In this document: piece by piece, positions 23,753 to 32,553 of the stretch
Numbering within the stretch: the first letter of the stretch is position 1
Layout: the number at the start of each line of letters is the position of its first letter
Assembly (NCBI GenBank): GCA_024684515.1
Contig: JAIKWS010000061.1
Location: forward strand, 1 to 42,528
Length of the DNA: 42,528 nucleotides
DNA from: Prevotella sp.
GTDB lineage: Bacteria; Bacteroidota; Bacteroidia; Bacteroidales; Bacteroidaceae
Direction: 5' to 3'
Made by a program: the position numbers and the translations under genes
The notes under the pieces: generated by a model
Told to the model about the DNA's origin: nothing
The model's database searches: none
The model's input: only the letters and a program-made list of their open reading frames with translations

Positions 23753-25951
23753 TTGAAGCAGAACGAACAATTGAACGACATCTTGCAAATGGTGATTAGC
23801 TGTAAACTTAGCGATTCCATTCTTGCACTTGAGAACTATCTGTTGACAAATAGCAATCAGGCCGATATGGATGTGTTGCGAGCCATACAGTCTGACTATC
23901 AGCTGATGGCTGAATACTGGCAGCGGGGGTTTGTTGATCCACAGCGTGAACAGGTCTACGACAAGCTGTTGCGCAGGATGTATGTGCTCACTTCCAATGT
24001 CTCTGCCAGGAACATGATTGCACACAGCCCATATCTCACATCGCTCTATCAGCGTCCACGCATGTCGCAACAAGACTGGTCTATATCCGACGTAAGGACA
24101 GCAATGGAGACCTTTGTCACGGATGTGACGATGCTGGAACTGGAGCCTGAGCATAGCCGTGGGCAGAAGAGCAGTCAGCTTTATAAGCAGCATTGGCAGC
24201 TGATGAACGATCTTTTTGAGTATACCCTGACCTCCCGCCAGTGGCGTGGGAACGAGGCCAGTGCTTTCCTCGACATGCTGCTCTCGCCCACACTGGCGAG
24301 TATCGACCAACAGCTCATCGTCAGTGCCATCACCATCTCGGCCATCCAGTCGTTTTGCTTCCAGAAATTCCGTGTACTATGCGAGGTGTTCCGGCAGTCG
24401 ACCGACGAACCCCTGCGACAGCGGGCCTTGGTAGGGTGGGTGCTGGCTGCTGGCTGCAATCAGAAAGTTTGGAACCTTTATACAGAGATGACTGATATCA
24501 TTGACGATCTCTGTAGAGACCAGCATACGCAGGCAGAGCTGTCAGAACTTCAGCTACAGCTCATCTATTGCGAGAATACAGATGCGGATATTGAGGCTAT
24601 ACAGAAGGAAATACTGCCTGACATCATGAATGGCAGCAAGCTGAGGATGACTCGCAACGGACTAGTGGAGCAAGACGACACCCTTGAGGATATCTTGCAT
24701 CCGGAAGACTCTGACAAGGCTATCGAGCGGATGGAACAGAGTGTACAGCGGATGATGGACATGCAGAAACAGGGATCGGATATCTTCTATGCAGGCTTCT
24801 CGCAGATCAAGCGTTTTCCATTTTTCGACTATATCAGTAATTGGTTCGTGCCTTTCTACTCCCAGCATCCTGGCATCAGCGACAAGTGGAACAACTCGCG
24901 ATATGGCAAGTTCCTGAAAATGATAACCCGTGACGGCTCTTTTTGCGACAGCGACAAGTACAGCATGGTACTGGCTTTCGACCAGGTTGCCAGTCACATG
25001 CCTCAAGAAATGGCTCAGATGCTAGAAAAGAACGAGGCCGTCTCTGTGATGGGTATGGATACAAACAAGGAGGAGCGCAAACAGCCATCCTATATACGTC
25101 GCGTATATCTGCAAGATATCTACCGTTTCTTCCGGCTCTACTCCGTGCGTAGCGAGTTCACCAACCCGTTCAAGGAGGTATCACGGCTCATTTTTTTCGC
25201 CAACCCAGTCTTCAGTAGAGAATCGCTTAGTCAGGAGGCTATCACGGTGACTCGTTTCCTGATGAAACGCCATCTGACTGCCTATGCTATCAGCGTGCTG
25301 AACAATATACCCACATCGCAACGCGATCTGAACTTTTACTTGCTCATGGGATCTGCATTGCAGAATGCCACTGGGCCGTCGTCACTGTCTGCAACAGACT
25401 GCTATCGCCGAGCCTTACAGCTACAGCCCGACAATGTACGTGCGCAGTCGGGACTGGCTCGTTCGCTATTCGCATGCAAGCAATATGAAGAGGCGTTGCA
25501 ACTCTACCGCCAGCTGACAGCCCAGCAACCCGACCAGCGTTCCTACCAGCTGAACACTGCCGTATGCCTGCTCAACCTGGGGAAGGCAGAGGAAGCACAG
25601 AACATGCTGTTCAAACTCCGCTATCTGCATGATGATGACCTGACTGTCAAGCGTATACTGGCATGGGCACTCACCATCGACGGCAAGTGTCAGCAGGCAG
25701 AAAAGCTCTACGAGCAGCTGATGGAAGAAAAAGACAAGGATTCGCAGGACATTCTCAACTATGCCTATTGCCTATGGCTGAGCAAGAAGATTGAAGATGC
25801 CATTGCTATGTTCCGGACTTTTGCCGAGCATATGCAGGGACAGGACTTCAACTTTCGGACGGAGTTCATGAACACTGAGCACCAAATGCTCAGCAATAAT
25901 AAGATTAGTGATGTGGAGATACAGCTTATGATAGATTTTGTGACAAACTAA
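23753..25951 (+). CDS. Large TPR-containing protein
   Basis: The 732-residue protein has no signal peptide and appears cytoplasmic. The first 500 residues are helix-rich and unassigned. The C-terminal third has tetratricopeptide repeats such as ATDCYRRALQLQPDNVRAQS, YEEALQLYRQLTAQQPDQRS and AEKLYEQLMEEKDKDSQDI. Start: TTG at 23753; upstream in frame there is a stop at 23723 and no ATG, and the next internal ATG is at 23789. It is followed by recN after 15 bases, so co-transcription is likely. No catalytic motif is seen. Confidence 0.75.
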   Translation: MKQNEQLNDILQMVISCKLSDSILALENYLLTNSNQADMDVLRAIQSDYQLMAEYWQRGFVDPQREQVYDKLLRRMYVLTSNVSARNMIAHSPYLTSLYQRPRMSQQDWSISDVRTAMETFVTDVTMLELEPEHSRGQKSSQLYKQHWQLMNDLFEYTLTSRQWRGNEASAFLDMLLSPTLASIDQQLIVSAITISAIQSFCFQKFRVLCEVFRQSTDEPLRQRALVGWVLAAGCNQKVWNLYTEMTDIIDDLCRDQHTQAELSELQLQLIYCENTDADIEAIQKEILPDIMNGSKLRMTRNGLVEQDDTLEDILHPEDSDKAIERMEQSVQRMMDMQKQGSDIFYAGFSQIKRFPFFDYISNWFVPFYSQHPGISDKWNNSRYGKFLKMITRDGSFCDSDKYSMVLAFDQVASHMPQEMAQMLEKNEAVSVMGMDTNKEERKQPSYIRRVYLQDIYRFFRLYSVRSEFTNPFKEVSRLIFFANPVFSRESLSQEAITVTRFLMKRHLTAYAISVLNNIPTSQRDLNFYLLMGSALQNATGPSSLSATDCYRRALQLQPDNVRAQSGLARSLFACKQYEEALQLYRQLTAQQPDQRSYQLNTAVCLLNLGKAEEAQNMLFKLRYLHDDDLTVKRILAWALTIDGKCQQAEKLYEQLMEEKDKDSQDILNYAYCLWLSKKIEDAIAMFRTFAEHMQGQDFNFRTEFMNTEHQMLSNNKISDVEIQLMIDFVTN

Positions 25952-25966
25952 CCATTTTTCCTTACA

Positions 25967-27634
25967 ATGTTAAGACAGCTATATATTCGTAACTTTACTC
26001 TGATAGATGAACTCGACATGGAGTTCCACTCTGGATTCTCTGTCATCACTGGACAGACGGGGGCCGGCAAGAGTATCATACTGGGAGCCATCGGTTTGTT
26101 GCTTGGACAGCGAGCCGACATGAGGTCCATCAAGCAGGGGGCTGACAAATGTATTGTAGAAGCACATTTTGACCTCACCCGCTATGAGGGCATGCAACGC
26201 TTCTTCGACGAAAATGATGTCGAAGCGGATCTCCCTGATACCATTATACGTCGTGAACTAACTACCAGCGGCAAGAGCAGGGCTTTCATCAACGACATGC
26301 CTGTCGGTCTTGCATTGTTGAAAGAGTTGGGCGAAAGGCTCATTGACGTACATTCACAGCACCAGAACCTGTTGTTGGGAAAGCACGACTTCCAGCTCAG
26401 TGTCGTTGATATCATAGCTCAGGACCAACAACAGCTGGCTGACTACCGACAGGCCTACGAGATATGGCACAAGGCAAGGACGGCTCTTGAACAACTGAGG
26501 GTGCAGCTGTCACAAAACCAGCAGCAAAAAGACTACTTGCAGTTCCAGTATGAGGAGTTGACAACAGCTTCGCTGATTAGTGGCGAACAGGAGGAACAAG
26601 AGGCACGCAGAGATACTATGGAGCATGCCGAAGACATCAAGCAGTCGCTTTACCAGGCTGACAGTGCCCTCTCTGGTGATGACAATAATGAGGGTATCGT
26701 GGCTAGGTTGCGGACTGCGGCACAGGCTCTGCATAGTATAGAGCGAGTCTTTGCCGATGCGTCGGAACTGGCCGAACGCCTTGATACCACCTATGTCGAA
26801 CTCAAGGATGTGGCACAAGAGGTGAATGCGAGTATGGAAGAGGTGGATTTCGACCCAGCCCAGCTAGACAGCATCAATGCAAGATTGGATAAGATCTATG
26901 ACCTCGAGAAGAAATATCGGGTGGAAAGCATCGACGAGCTGATTGCCATACGGGATGAGCTGCAGGAAAAACTGGCTGCAATCGAGGGTGGCGATGAGCA
27001 ACTCGAAGAACGGGAAGTAGAAGTGAAACGGCTGCTGCAAGCATGTCAGCAGCTAGCGGATGTCCTATCACAGAAACGCAGACTGGGAGCACAGGAGATA
27101 GAAAAGCAGATGGGACAGAGACTCGTGGCATTGGGAATGCCTCATGCACGTTTCAAGATCTCCATGACCGACGGAGAACCATCTACATCGGGGTGCGACC
27201 GAGTATCGTTCCTCTTCTCTGCAAATACCTCGTCTGCACTGCAAGACATCGCACAGGTGGCATCAGGAGGCGAGATAGCCCGTGTGATGCTAGCCCTGAA
27301 GGCCATGATCAGCGGTGCCGTAAAGCTGCCTACCATCATCTTTGACGAGATTGACACAGGAGTCAGCGGAAAAATTGCCGAGCAGATGGCACAGATGATG
27401 GCTGAGATGGGAGCACAAGACCGGCAGGTGATCAGTATAACACATCTGCCACAGATTGCCGCACTCGGCACCACCCACTACAAGGTCTATAAGGAGGATC
27501 ATGGCGATACCACCACCAGTCATATGACGATGCTATCGCAAGAACAGCGGGTGGAGGAGATTGCACAGATGCTATCGGGAAGCGATGTCACTGATGCGGC
27601 AATAGAAAATGCAAAGCAACTACTCAGATTATGA
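25967..27634 (+). CDS. recN: DNA repair protein RecN
   Basis: The 555-residue SMC-like ATPase acts early in double-strand-break repair and holds DNA ends together. Walker A GQTGAGKS is at residues 29-36, a long coiled coil fills about 150-370, and the C-terminal head has the signature SGGEIARVMLALK, Walker B IFDEIDTGVSG and the His-loop ITHLPQIAA. Length fits the family. The stop overlaps the next start by ATGA. No LexA-like box was recognised upstream; it seems to lie in the operon of the TPR protein. Confidence 0.95.
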   Translation: MLRQLYIRNFTLIDELDMEFHSGFSVITGQTGAGKSIILGAIGLLLGQRADMRSIKQGADKCIVEAHFDLTRYEGMQRFFDENDVEADLPDTIIRRELTTSGKSRAFINDMPVGLALLKELGERLIDVHSQHQNLLLGKHDFQLSVVDIIAQDQQQLADYRQAYEIWHKARTALEQLRVQLSQNQQQKDYLQFQYEELTTASLISGEQEEQEARRDTMEHAEDIKQSLYQADSALSGDDNNEGIVARLRTAAQALHSIERVFADASELAERLDTTYVELKDVAQEVNASMEEVDFDPAQLDSINARLDKIYDLEKKYRVESIDELIAIRDELQEKLAAIEGGDEQLEEREVEVKRLLQACQQLADVLSQKRRLGAQEIEKQMGQRLVALGMPHARFKISMTDGEPSTSGCDRVSFLFSANTSSALQDIAQVASGGEIARVMLALKAMISGAVKLPTIIFDEIDTGVSGKIAEQMAQMMAEMGAQDRQVISITHLPQIAALGTTHYKVYKEDHGDTTTSHMTMLSQEQRVEEIAQMLSGSDVTDAAIENAKQLLRL

Positions 27635-29304
27635 AAACAAAATTTATATTCCTTTCGTTTATACTATGCATGCTGGAACTCAATGTAACCCATGCACAGT
27701 CGTGGGTTAAGAAGGCCGCAAAGTCGGTCATTACATTAAAGACATACGATGCCCAGGGGGTATTGCTGGCTACCGCTAGCGGGGTCTTCGTAGGTGAACA
27801 GGGCGAGGCAATCAGCAGTTTCGCACCTTTCAAGGGGGCTCATTCGGCATTGGTCATCGATGCCGCCGGCAAGGACTATCCTGTGGAACTGATTCTTGGT
27901 GCCAATGAAACCTACGATGTGGCTAAGTTCAGGGTTTCTCTCAAGAAGTCACAGCCACTCATCCACGCTGACCAGCAGGCCACTCAGGGGACTGACGTTT
28001 GGATACTGCCCTACGGTGAAAACAAAAAAGCCATAACGGGAACCGTCAGCAAGACGGAGACGTTCAATGGCGACAATACATATTATACTGTACGTATCAA
28101 GGGTCTGCAGAATGGGGTAGGGATGCCCATGCTCAATGGCCAGGGGCAGCTACTGGCAATCATGCAGCCCTCTTCGTCTGCTGACGATACCCTCAGCTAT
28201 GCCGTCAGTGCTCTTTTTGCTGACAGCCTCCATATGACAGGACTGAGCATCAACGACGCTGCCTTGCGTGCTACACACATCAAAAAAGCACTACCGGCAA
28301 GCCTCGAACAGGCACAAGTGACCCTCTTCATGGCAGCATCGACACTCGATAGCGCAGCCTATGCACAGCTGCTTGACGATTTTATCACTCAGTTCCCATC
28401 AGCTCCTGATGGCTATCTCAGCCGGGCACAGTTCGTTGCTGGCGCAGATCGCTTCGCAGATGCTGACAAGGACATGGAACTGGCACTGAAGACGCAAACG
28501 AGAACTGATGAAACTCATTTCTCTTATTCACGACTCATCTATCAGAAGTTGCTCTACAGACCAGAACCTGCCTATGAGCCCTGGACATTCGACAAGGCAT
28601 TGCAGGAGGCAGAGTTGGCCTATCAGGCAAATCAACAACCCAGCTATCGACAGCAGCAGGCTTATGTTCTTTATGCCATGAAGAGATATGACGATGCATC
28701 TGCCATCTATGAGACACTCTACAACTCACCATTGCGTTCTCCAGATCTCTTTGTCGAGGCATCTCAATGCAAGATGATGCAGGCAGACACTGTGGCTTTC
28801 CTATCGTTGCTCGATTCTGCTGTCTCGATGTTCTCACGGCCCTATCTGAAGGAGGCAGCACCCTATATCCTCTCAAGGGCACAGGCACGTCTCGCGGCAA
28901 AGAAATATCGTGACGCTACCACCGACCTGAACGATTATGAGCAGCTGATGGCTGCACAGGTAAACGATCAGTTCTACTATCTCCGTTTCCAGGCTGAGCA
29001 GGGAGGACGGTTGTTCCAACAAGCCTTGAACGATATCAACAAGGCTATTCAGATAGCACCTCAGCAGTCTTTATACTATGCAGAAAAGGCATCACTGCAG
29101 GTGCGAGTAGGACTCTATGACGAGGCCATTGAGACTGCTCACGAGTGTATAAAGATAGATCCTGAATATAGCGACGGACATCTCTTCCTCGGACTGGCTA
29201 AATGTCTGAAAGGACAGAAGGAGGAAGGTGTCAGCAGTCTCTTGAAGGCCAAGGAACTAGGGGATAGTCAGGCCGACGGGCTAATAGAAAAATACGGAAA
29301 ATAG
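27631..29304 (+). CDS. Trypsin-fold protein with TPRs, catalytic residues lost
   Basis: The 557-residue secreted protein has a signal peptide cut after THA (about residue 22). Residues 25-190 resemble the trypsin-like fold of DegP relatives (SVITLKTYD, GVFVGEQGEAISSFAPF, YDVAKFRV, ALxxGQLLAIMQ). The His position reads SFAPF (about 63-67) instead of NxHV; Asp96 of YDVA is kept; the serine loop reads NGVGMPML (161-168) instead of GxSGGPL, so the nucleophile is gone. About six TPRs follow (residues 250-550). It probably binds rather than cuts proteins. It is coupled to recN by ATGA overlap. Confidence 0.7.
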   Translation: MKTKFIFLSFILCMLELNVTHAQSWVKKAAKSVITLKTYDAQGVLLATASGVFVGEQGEAISSFAPFKGAHSALVIDAAGKDYPVELILGANETYDVAKFRVSLKKSQPLIHADQQATQGTDVWILPYGENKKAITGTVSKTETFNGDNTYYTVRIKGLQNGVGMPMLNGQGQLLAIMQPSSSADDTLSYAVSALFADSLHMTGLSINDAALRATHIKKALPASLEQAQVTLFMAASTLDSAAYAQLLDDFITQFPSAPDGYLSRAQFVAGADRFADADKDMELALKTQTRTDETHFSYSRLIYQKLLYRPEPAYEPWTFDKALQEAELAYQANQQPSYRQQQAYVLYAMKRYDDASAIYETLYNSPLRSPDLFVEASQCKMMQADTVAFLSLLDSAVSMFSRPYLKEAAPYILSRAQARLAAKKYRDATTDLNDYEQLMAAQVNDQFYYLRFQAEQGGRLFQQALNDINKAIQIAPQQSLYYAEKASLQVRVGLYDEAIETAHECIKIDPEYSDGHLFLGLAKCLKGQKEEGVSSLLKAKELGDSQADGLIEKYGK

Positions 29305-29398
29305 TCTGCCGTTCCCCGTTATCAAATGTACCTGTTCCACCAATTTGTGATGTCAAGAATCTCTGCCTTATCTGCGGATCACGTACGCAAAGATAATT

Positions 29399-29455
29399 CT
29401 GCTGACCTCATCCCTTCTCCCTCCTGAGTGGACAGACTAGGGATGGGGACAGCAG
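29399..29455. terminator. Long hairpin between converging genes
   Basis: A 16-bp stem (29399-29414 with 29440-29455) with one A-A mismatch and one G-U pair surrounds a 25-base loop. It lies between the converging trypsin-fold and rhaM genes. There is no T tract on either side, so intrinsic termination is doubtful; it could protect mRNA ends. Confidence 0.4.
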
Positions 29456-29492
29456 GACTAACCACAAAACAGATTGTGTGAAGTCTGGAGTA

Positions 29493-29813
29493 TCAGTCTA
29501 GGTGGAAAACCTCAGGAAGAGGGATGCTTATGGGCGAGTTGTCGGGGTTCACCTCCATGATATCTGCCATCATATCCCACCATTTCTGGGTGATAGGGTC
29601 TACGTTGTCGGTATCTTGCGAGTTGCCCTCCTTTGAACACTCCTGATAGGCGAAGAGGATATTGGTCTCCTTATCCCAGTAGATGCTATAATTGCCCACT
29701 CCCTGTTCCTTAATCATTTTCACCAACTCGGGCCAGATGGCAGCATGACGCTTTTGATACTCTTCCTCACAGCCAGGCTTGAGGAACATCTTGAATGCAA
29801 ATCTTTTTGTCAT
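29493..29813 (-). CDS. rhaM: L-rhamnose mutarotase
   Basis: The 106-residue protein matches RhaM, which interconverts alpha and beta L-rhamnose. Visible family features: FAFKMFLKPGCEEEYQKRH with the catalytic His23, IWPEL, NYSIYWD and WWDMMADIM near residues 78-86. Length is normal. No rhamnose isomerase or kinase is in this window; the gene instead overlaps the end of a glycosyltransferase gene by ATGA, so it may support polysaccharide rather than catabolic use of rhamnose. Confidence 0.92.
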   Translation of the reverse strand: MTKRFAFKMFLKPGCEEEYQKRHAAIWPELVKMIKEQGVGNYSIYWDKETNILFAYQECSKEGNSQDTDNVDPITQKWWDMMADIMEVNPDNSPISIPLPEVFHLD

Positions 29814-30706
29814 AGTTGTTCGTTTGATTTTGTTAAAGTAAAAAAGTAACCTAGTTTATAGTATTTGAAAACTTTCAAACTGGGATTCCTGCCGCAAAGA
29901 TTCTTTCTCTCCAGCCCGCCAAAGAGTCGATGGGTTAGACGTATGAGTACCTTTACGGCACCTATGTGGATGCCCTCGGCTATGGTGAGCAGACGTGAAT
30001 AGCCCCGCAGCAGCTCACGCTTGTCATTGAGGGTTTGCAGTCCCTCCTCTGTCTTGCTGACGAAGTGGGCATTGTCCTCAAAGGTGTAGAAGCCCGTGGG
30101 ATTGGCAATATGGGTGATGGCAATGCCTGCCTCTCTCAGCCGGCGTCCAAAGAGCACATCCTCGTATCCATATCGCAGAAATTGTTCGTCGAATGGGTGA
30201 GCCTGCATGATATCCCTACGCACAAGGAAGTTGCATGTGTGGAAATGCTGATAGGGACGTTTGCGTCGTTCCTCGGCAGTATGTTGTTGTTCGCACGACT
30301 TTTCGTAGCGATAGCGCAGGTTAGAAGACTCTGCCTCGCCTACTTTGTATCCTCCATAAACGACATCGCCATCGGTGTTTAGATAACGTTCTAGGAAGTC
30401 GGCACTGATGATAGTCATGTCGCAGTCGAGAAACAACAGCCACTCGTAGCGAGCCAGCGAAGCCATGAGATTACGGATACGGGCTCGTCCGATGTTCTCT
30501 TCAAGGGCCATAAATCGACAGTGGGGCAGCGACCCTATCAGTTCGGGACTTTTCGACTGACGACCATCGGTAGAAGCATCGTCAACAGCCAGGATCTCAT
30601 ATTCGAGTTCAGGTAGCGATGTCGCCTGATGGCATAATTCTTTGATCATGCTCAGACAGTCACCATTATAGATGGGGATGAGTATCGAAAGGCTGTTTTT
30701 CTTCAT
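29810..30706 (-). CDS. GT2-family glycosyltransferase
   Basis: From the ATG at 30706 the protein has 298 residues and the GT-A fold: SILIPIYNGD at 6-15, VDDASTDGR near 46, ENIGRARIRNLMA near 77, the metal DxD motif LFLDCDM near 97, and a later acceptor segment FDEQFLRYGYEDVLFGRRL. It likely adds a sugar to a surface polysaccharide or glycoprotein; donor and acceptor are unknown. An alternative start at 30727 lies upstream of the predicted transcript start and before a -7 box, so 30706 is preferred. A basic C-terminal tail may contact the membrane. It is paired with rhaM. Confidence 0.85.
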   Translation of the reverse strand: MKKNSLSILIPIYNGDCLSMIKELCHQATSLPELEYEILAVDDASTDGRQSKSPELIGSLPHCRFMALEENIGRARIRNLMASLARYEWLLFLDCDMTIISADFLERYLNTDGDVVYGGYKVGEAESSNLRYRYEKSCEQQHTAEERRKRPYQHFHTCNFLVRRDIMQAHPFDEQFLRYGYEDVLFGRRLREAGIAITHIANPTGFYTFEDNAHFVSKTEEGLQTLNDKRELLRGYSRLLTIAEGIHIGAVKVLIRLTHRLFGGLERKNLCGRNPSLKVFKYYKLGYFFTLTKSNEQL

Positions 30707-30714
30707 TCTGAGGC

Positions 30715-30722
30715 CAAAATTA
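30715..30722 (-). promoter_or_regulatory. -7 box for glycosyltransferase-rhaM
   Basis: The minus strand reads TAATTTTG just 8 bases before the ATG at 30706, which implies an almost leaderless transcript. No well-spaced TTTG lies upstream. Confidence 0.45.
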
Positions 30723-30762
30723 CACAAAAAACTTTAATCAGAAAAACAAAATGGCAGAAAAG

Positions 30763-30794
30763 TTTGCCCGTTTCGCGAAAAAGCAGTAATTTTG
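30763..30794 (+). promoter_or_regulatory. rpsP promoter
   Basis: TTTG at 30763-30766, 20 bases, then TAATTTTG at 30787-30794. The leader to the rpsP ATG is about 60 bases and carries an AACAAAACAACAAAACAACA repeat, an A-rich leader typical of well-translated Bacteroidota genes. Confidence 0.75.
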
Positions 30795-30861
30795 CACCCG
30801 CTTTCACGAGATGAGAGCATGAAATTCAAATTTATATTCAACAAAACAACAAAACAACAAA

Positions 30862-31404
30862 ATGGCAACAAAAATCAGATTGCAGCGCGGAGGCCGTAAG
30901 GGCTATGCTTTCTACAGCATCGTAATCGCCGACGCTCGCGCACCACGTGATGGTCGTTTCACTGAGAAGATTGGTTCTTACAATCCTAACACCAATCCCG
31001 CCACGGTAGACTTGAATTTCGACCGTGCATTGTATTGGCTTGAGGTTGGCGCACAGCCCACCGATACCGCTCGTAACATCCTTAGCCGTGAGGGTGTCTT
31101 CCTGATGAAGCATCTCCGTGGTGGCGTCAAGAAGGGTGCTTTCGATGAGGCAACAGCCCAGAAGAAGTTCGATGCATGGAAGGCTGACAAGCAGAAGGGC
31201 CTTGAGAAGGTGGCTGCCGAAGAAAAGAAGGCTAAGCTTGATGCTGCAAAGAAGGCACTCGATGCCGAGAAGCAGGTCAACGATGCTATCGCCAAGAAAG
31301 TGGCTGAGAAAAAGGCTGCTGCTGCTGTTGCTGCTGCTGAGGCCGCTGCTGCCGAAGCTGCCGCTGAGGCTCCCGCTGCTGAGGAGGCTCCCGCAGAGGC
31401 TTAA
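30862..31404 (+). CDS. rpsP: 30S ribosomal protein S16 with long C-terminal tail
   Basis: The first 90 or so residues are ribosomal protein S16 ([51 protein letters not shown] NILSREGVF), which helps assemble the 30S body. The remaining 90 residues are a charged helix-former rich in Lys, Glu and Ala, ending in an almost pure Ala/Glu/Pro tail. Total length is 180 residues, about twice the E. coli protein; extended S16 is usual in Bacteroidota. The gene ends before a strong terminator. Confidence 0.95.
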   Translation: MATKIRLQRGGRKGYAFYSIVIADARAPRDGRFTEKIGSYNPNTNPATVDLNFDRALYWLEVGAQPTDTARNILSREGVFLMKHLRGGVKKGAFDEATAQKKFDAWKADKQKGLEKVAAEEKKAKLDAAKKALDAEKQVNDAIAKKVAEKKAAAAVAAAEAAAAEAAAEAPAAEEAPAEA

Positions 31405-31435
31405 TTTTCACGATATTGTTGTGAAATCCGCTTCT

Positions 31436-31473
31436 GGAGGCTTGGCCCAGCTGTTGCCAAGCCTCCATTTTTT
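31436..31473 (+). terminator. Terminator after rpsP
   Basis: A perfect 11-bp stem GGAGGCTTGGC/GCCAAGCCTCC (31436-31446 with 31456-31466) with a 9-base loop is followed by TTTTTT at 31468-31473. It lies only 16 bases before the next start codon, so the LolA-like gene either relies on read-through or has a promoter I cannot see. A small TTTCAC/GTGAAA hairpin precedes it at 31406-31426. Confidence 0.85.
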
Positions 31474-31489
31474 ATTCAATCTCCAGATT

Positions 31490-32101
31490 ATGACAAAACG
31501 ATTACTAACTGTATTCGCAATGCTCTGCTGTGTGATGACAACCTTCGCCCAGAGCGATGCCGAAGCAAAGAGAATATTCGAAGATGCCTACAACAAGGTG
31601 TTCGGACCACAGGGATGCACGCTAAGCTACGATGTGAACCTCGTGGGTGTTTATAAAACGGCTGGAACCATCTGGTATAAGGGGAAGAAAAGCAAGTTCG
31701 AGGACAAGAAAGTCATACAGTGGAATGATGGTGTGACGGCCTATACCTATTTAAAGAGAAAGAAACAGATCGAGATCTACGACGTGAAATCGGGGAAACA
31801 CGACAAGTATTCCAAGAAGTTCAAGTTCACACTCGATGATTTTGACTACAGCATGGAGCGTGCCAACGGTAATATTATTATCACTCTGAAACAACGACGT
31901 GGTGCCAAAGGTACAGTGAAACAGGCCAAGATAGCACTCGATGCACGTACTCATGCTCCTAAGTATGCGAAGGTGAAAGTTGCTCTCTTCTGGGCAAAGA
32001 TCCAGATTAGCAATTTCAAGTCGGGAGGTATCAGTGACGATCTTTTCGTATTCCCACGCAGCAGTTATGGCAGTGAATATGAATATATTGACAAGCGATA
32101 G
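31490..32101 (+). CDS. LolA-like periplasmic lipoprotein carrier family protein
   Basis: From the ATG at 31490 the protein has 203 residues with a signal peptide cut after TTFA (about residue 20). The mature part has the LolA-fold pattern: an N-terminal helix (EAKRIFEDAYNKV), then strands with GTIWYKGKKSKFEDKKVIQWNDGVTAYTYLK and the closing ISNFKSGGISDDLFVFP. LolA carries lipoproteins from inner to outer membrane. This one is more distant than the copy at 40248 and may serve another cargo. An in-frame extension back into rpsP is rejected, as it shadows S16 and lacks a secretion signal at its N-terminus. Confidence 0.75.
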   Translation: MTKRLLTVFAMLCCVMTTFAQSDAEAKRIFEDAYNKVFGPQGCTLSYDVNLVGVYKTAGTIWYKGKKSKFEDKKVIQWNDGVTAYTYLKRKKQIEIYDVKSGKHDKYSKKFKFTLDDFDYSMERANGNIIITLKQRRGAKGTVKQAKIALDARTHAPKYAKVKVALFWAKIQISNFKSGGISDDLFVFPRSSYGSEYEYIDKR

Positions 32102-32553
32102 AACATAGAAGGTGGTAGATCATCGGCTCTTGCATCTGGCGGAAAGGCTTGTACCTTGATGTAAAATACTTTACAAAATCGGGCAGGTAAAGGAGAACTG
32201 CGAAAACGGCATAACGTGACAGATTTTGCGCAATAACTAGAGAAATATTTTTTCCTAGTGAGCGAGATAATTTTTCCTAGTATAGCGGGAAAATCCTGAT
32301 GAAAGAACGGGATTCTATGGATCATGATTTTTATTTTACATTTTTGCTGGCCTAAGAGTTGTGGCAATTGAAGTGGGACTGTCCAACCACAGATCTGTCA
32401 TTTCTGCCAGGCTACACAGACATACATGGGAAGGCAAACATCTGCGACAATCCTTTTGATGACTTTCTTAAGTTCAACCAATTGTGTAAAGAAAGTTAAA
32501 AGAGGCTCACTCTGCTTGTTTTTCGTCAGATTATAGCTATCTTTGTTGACGAT
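32102..32553. other. Intergenic region before the sigma-factor gene
   Basis: No gene is supported here. Visible features are a direct repeat TTTTTCCTAGT at 32249-32259 and 32271-32281, with the copies 22 bases apart, and the sigma-gene promoter at the right end. No terminator with a T run follows the LolA-like gene. Confidence 0.55.
32516..32545 (+). promoter_or_regulatory. Promoter of the sigma-factor gene
   Basis: TTG at 32516-32518, 19 bases, then TATCTTTG at 32538-32545. The gene's ATG at 32554 is only 8 bases after the box, so the transcript should start within about 5 bases of the ATG and be essentially leaderless. Confidence 0.65.

Noticed and set aside
31118..31489. In-frame extension of the LolA-like protein back into rpsP
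   Set aside because: The extension is a shifted reading of S16, crosses a terminator, and would remove the signal peptide from the N-terminus.
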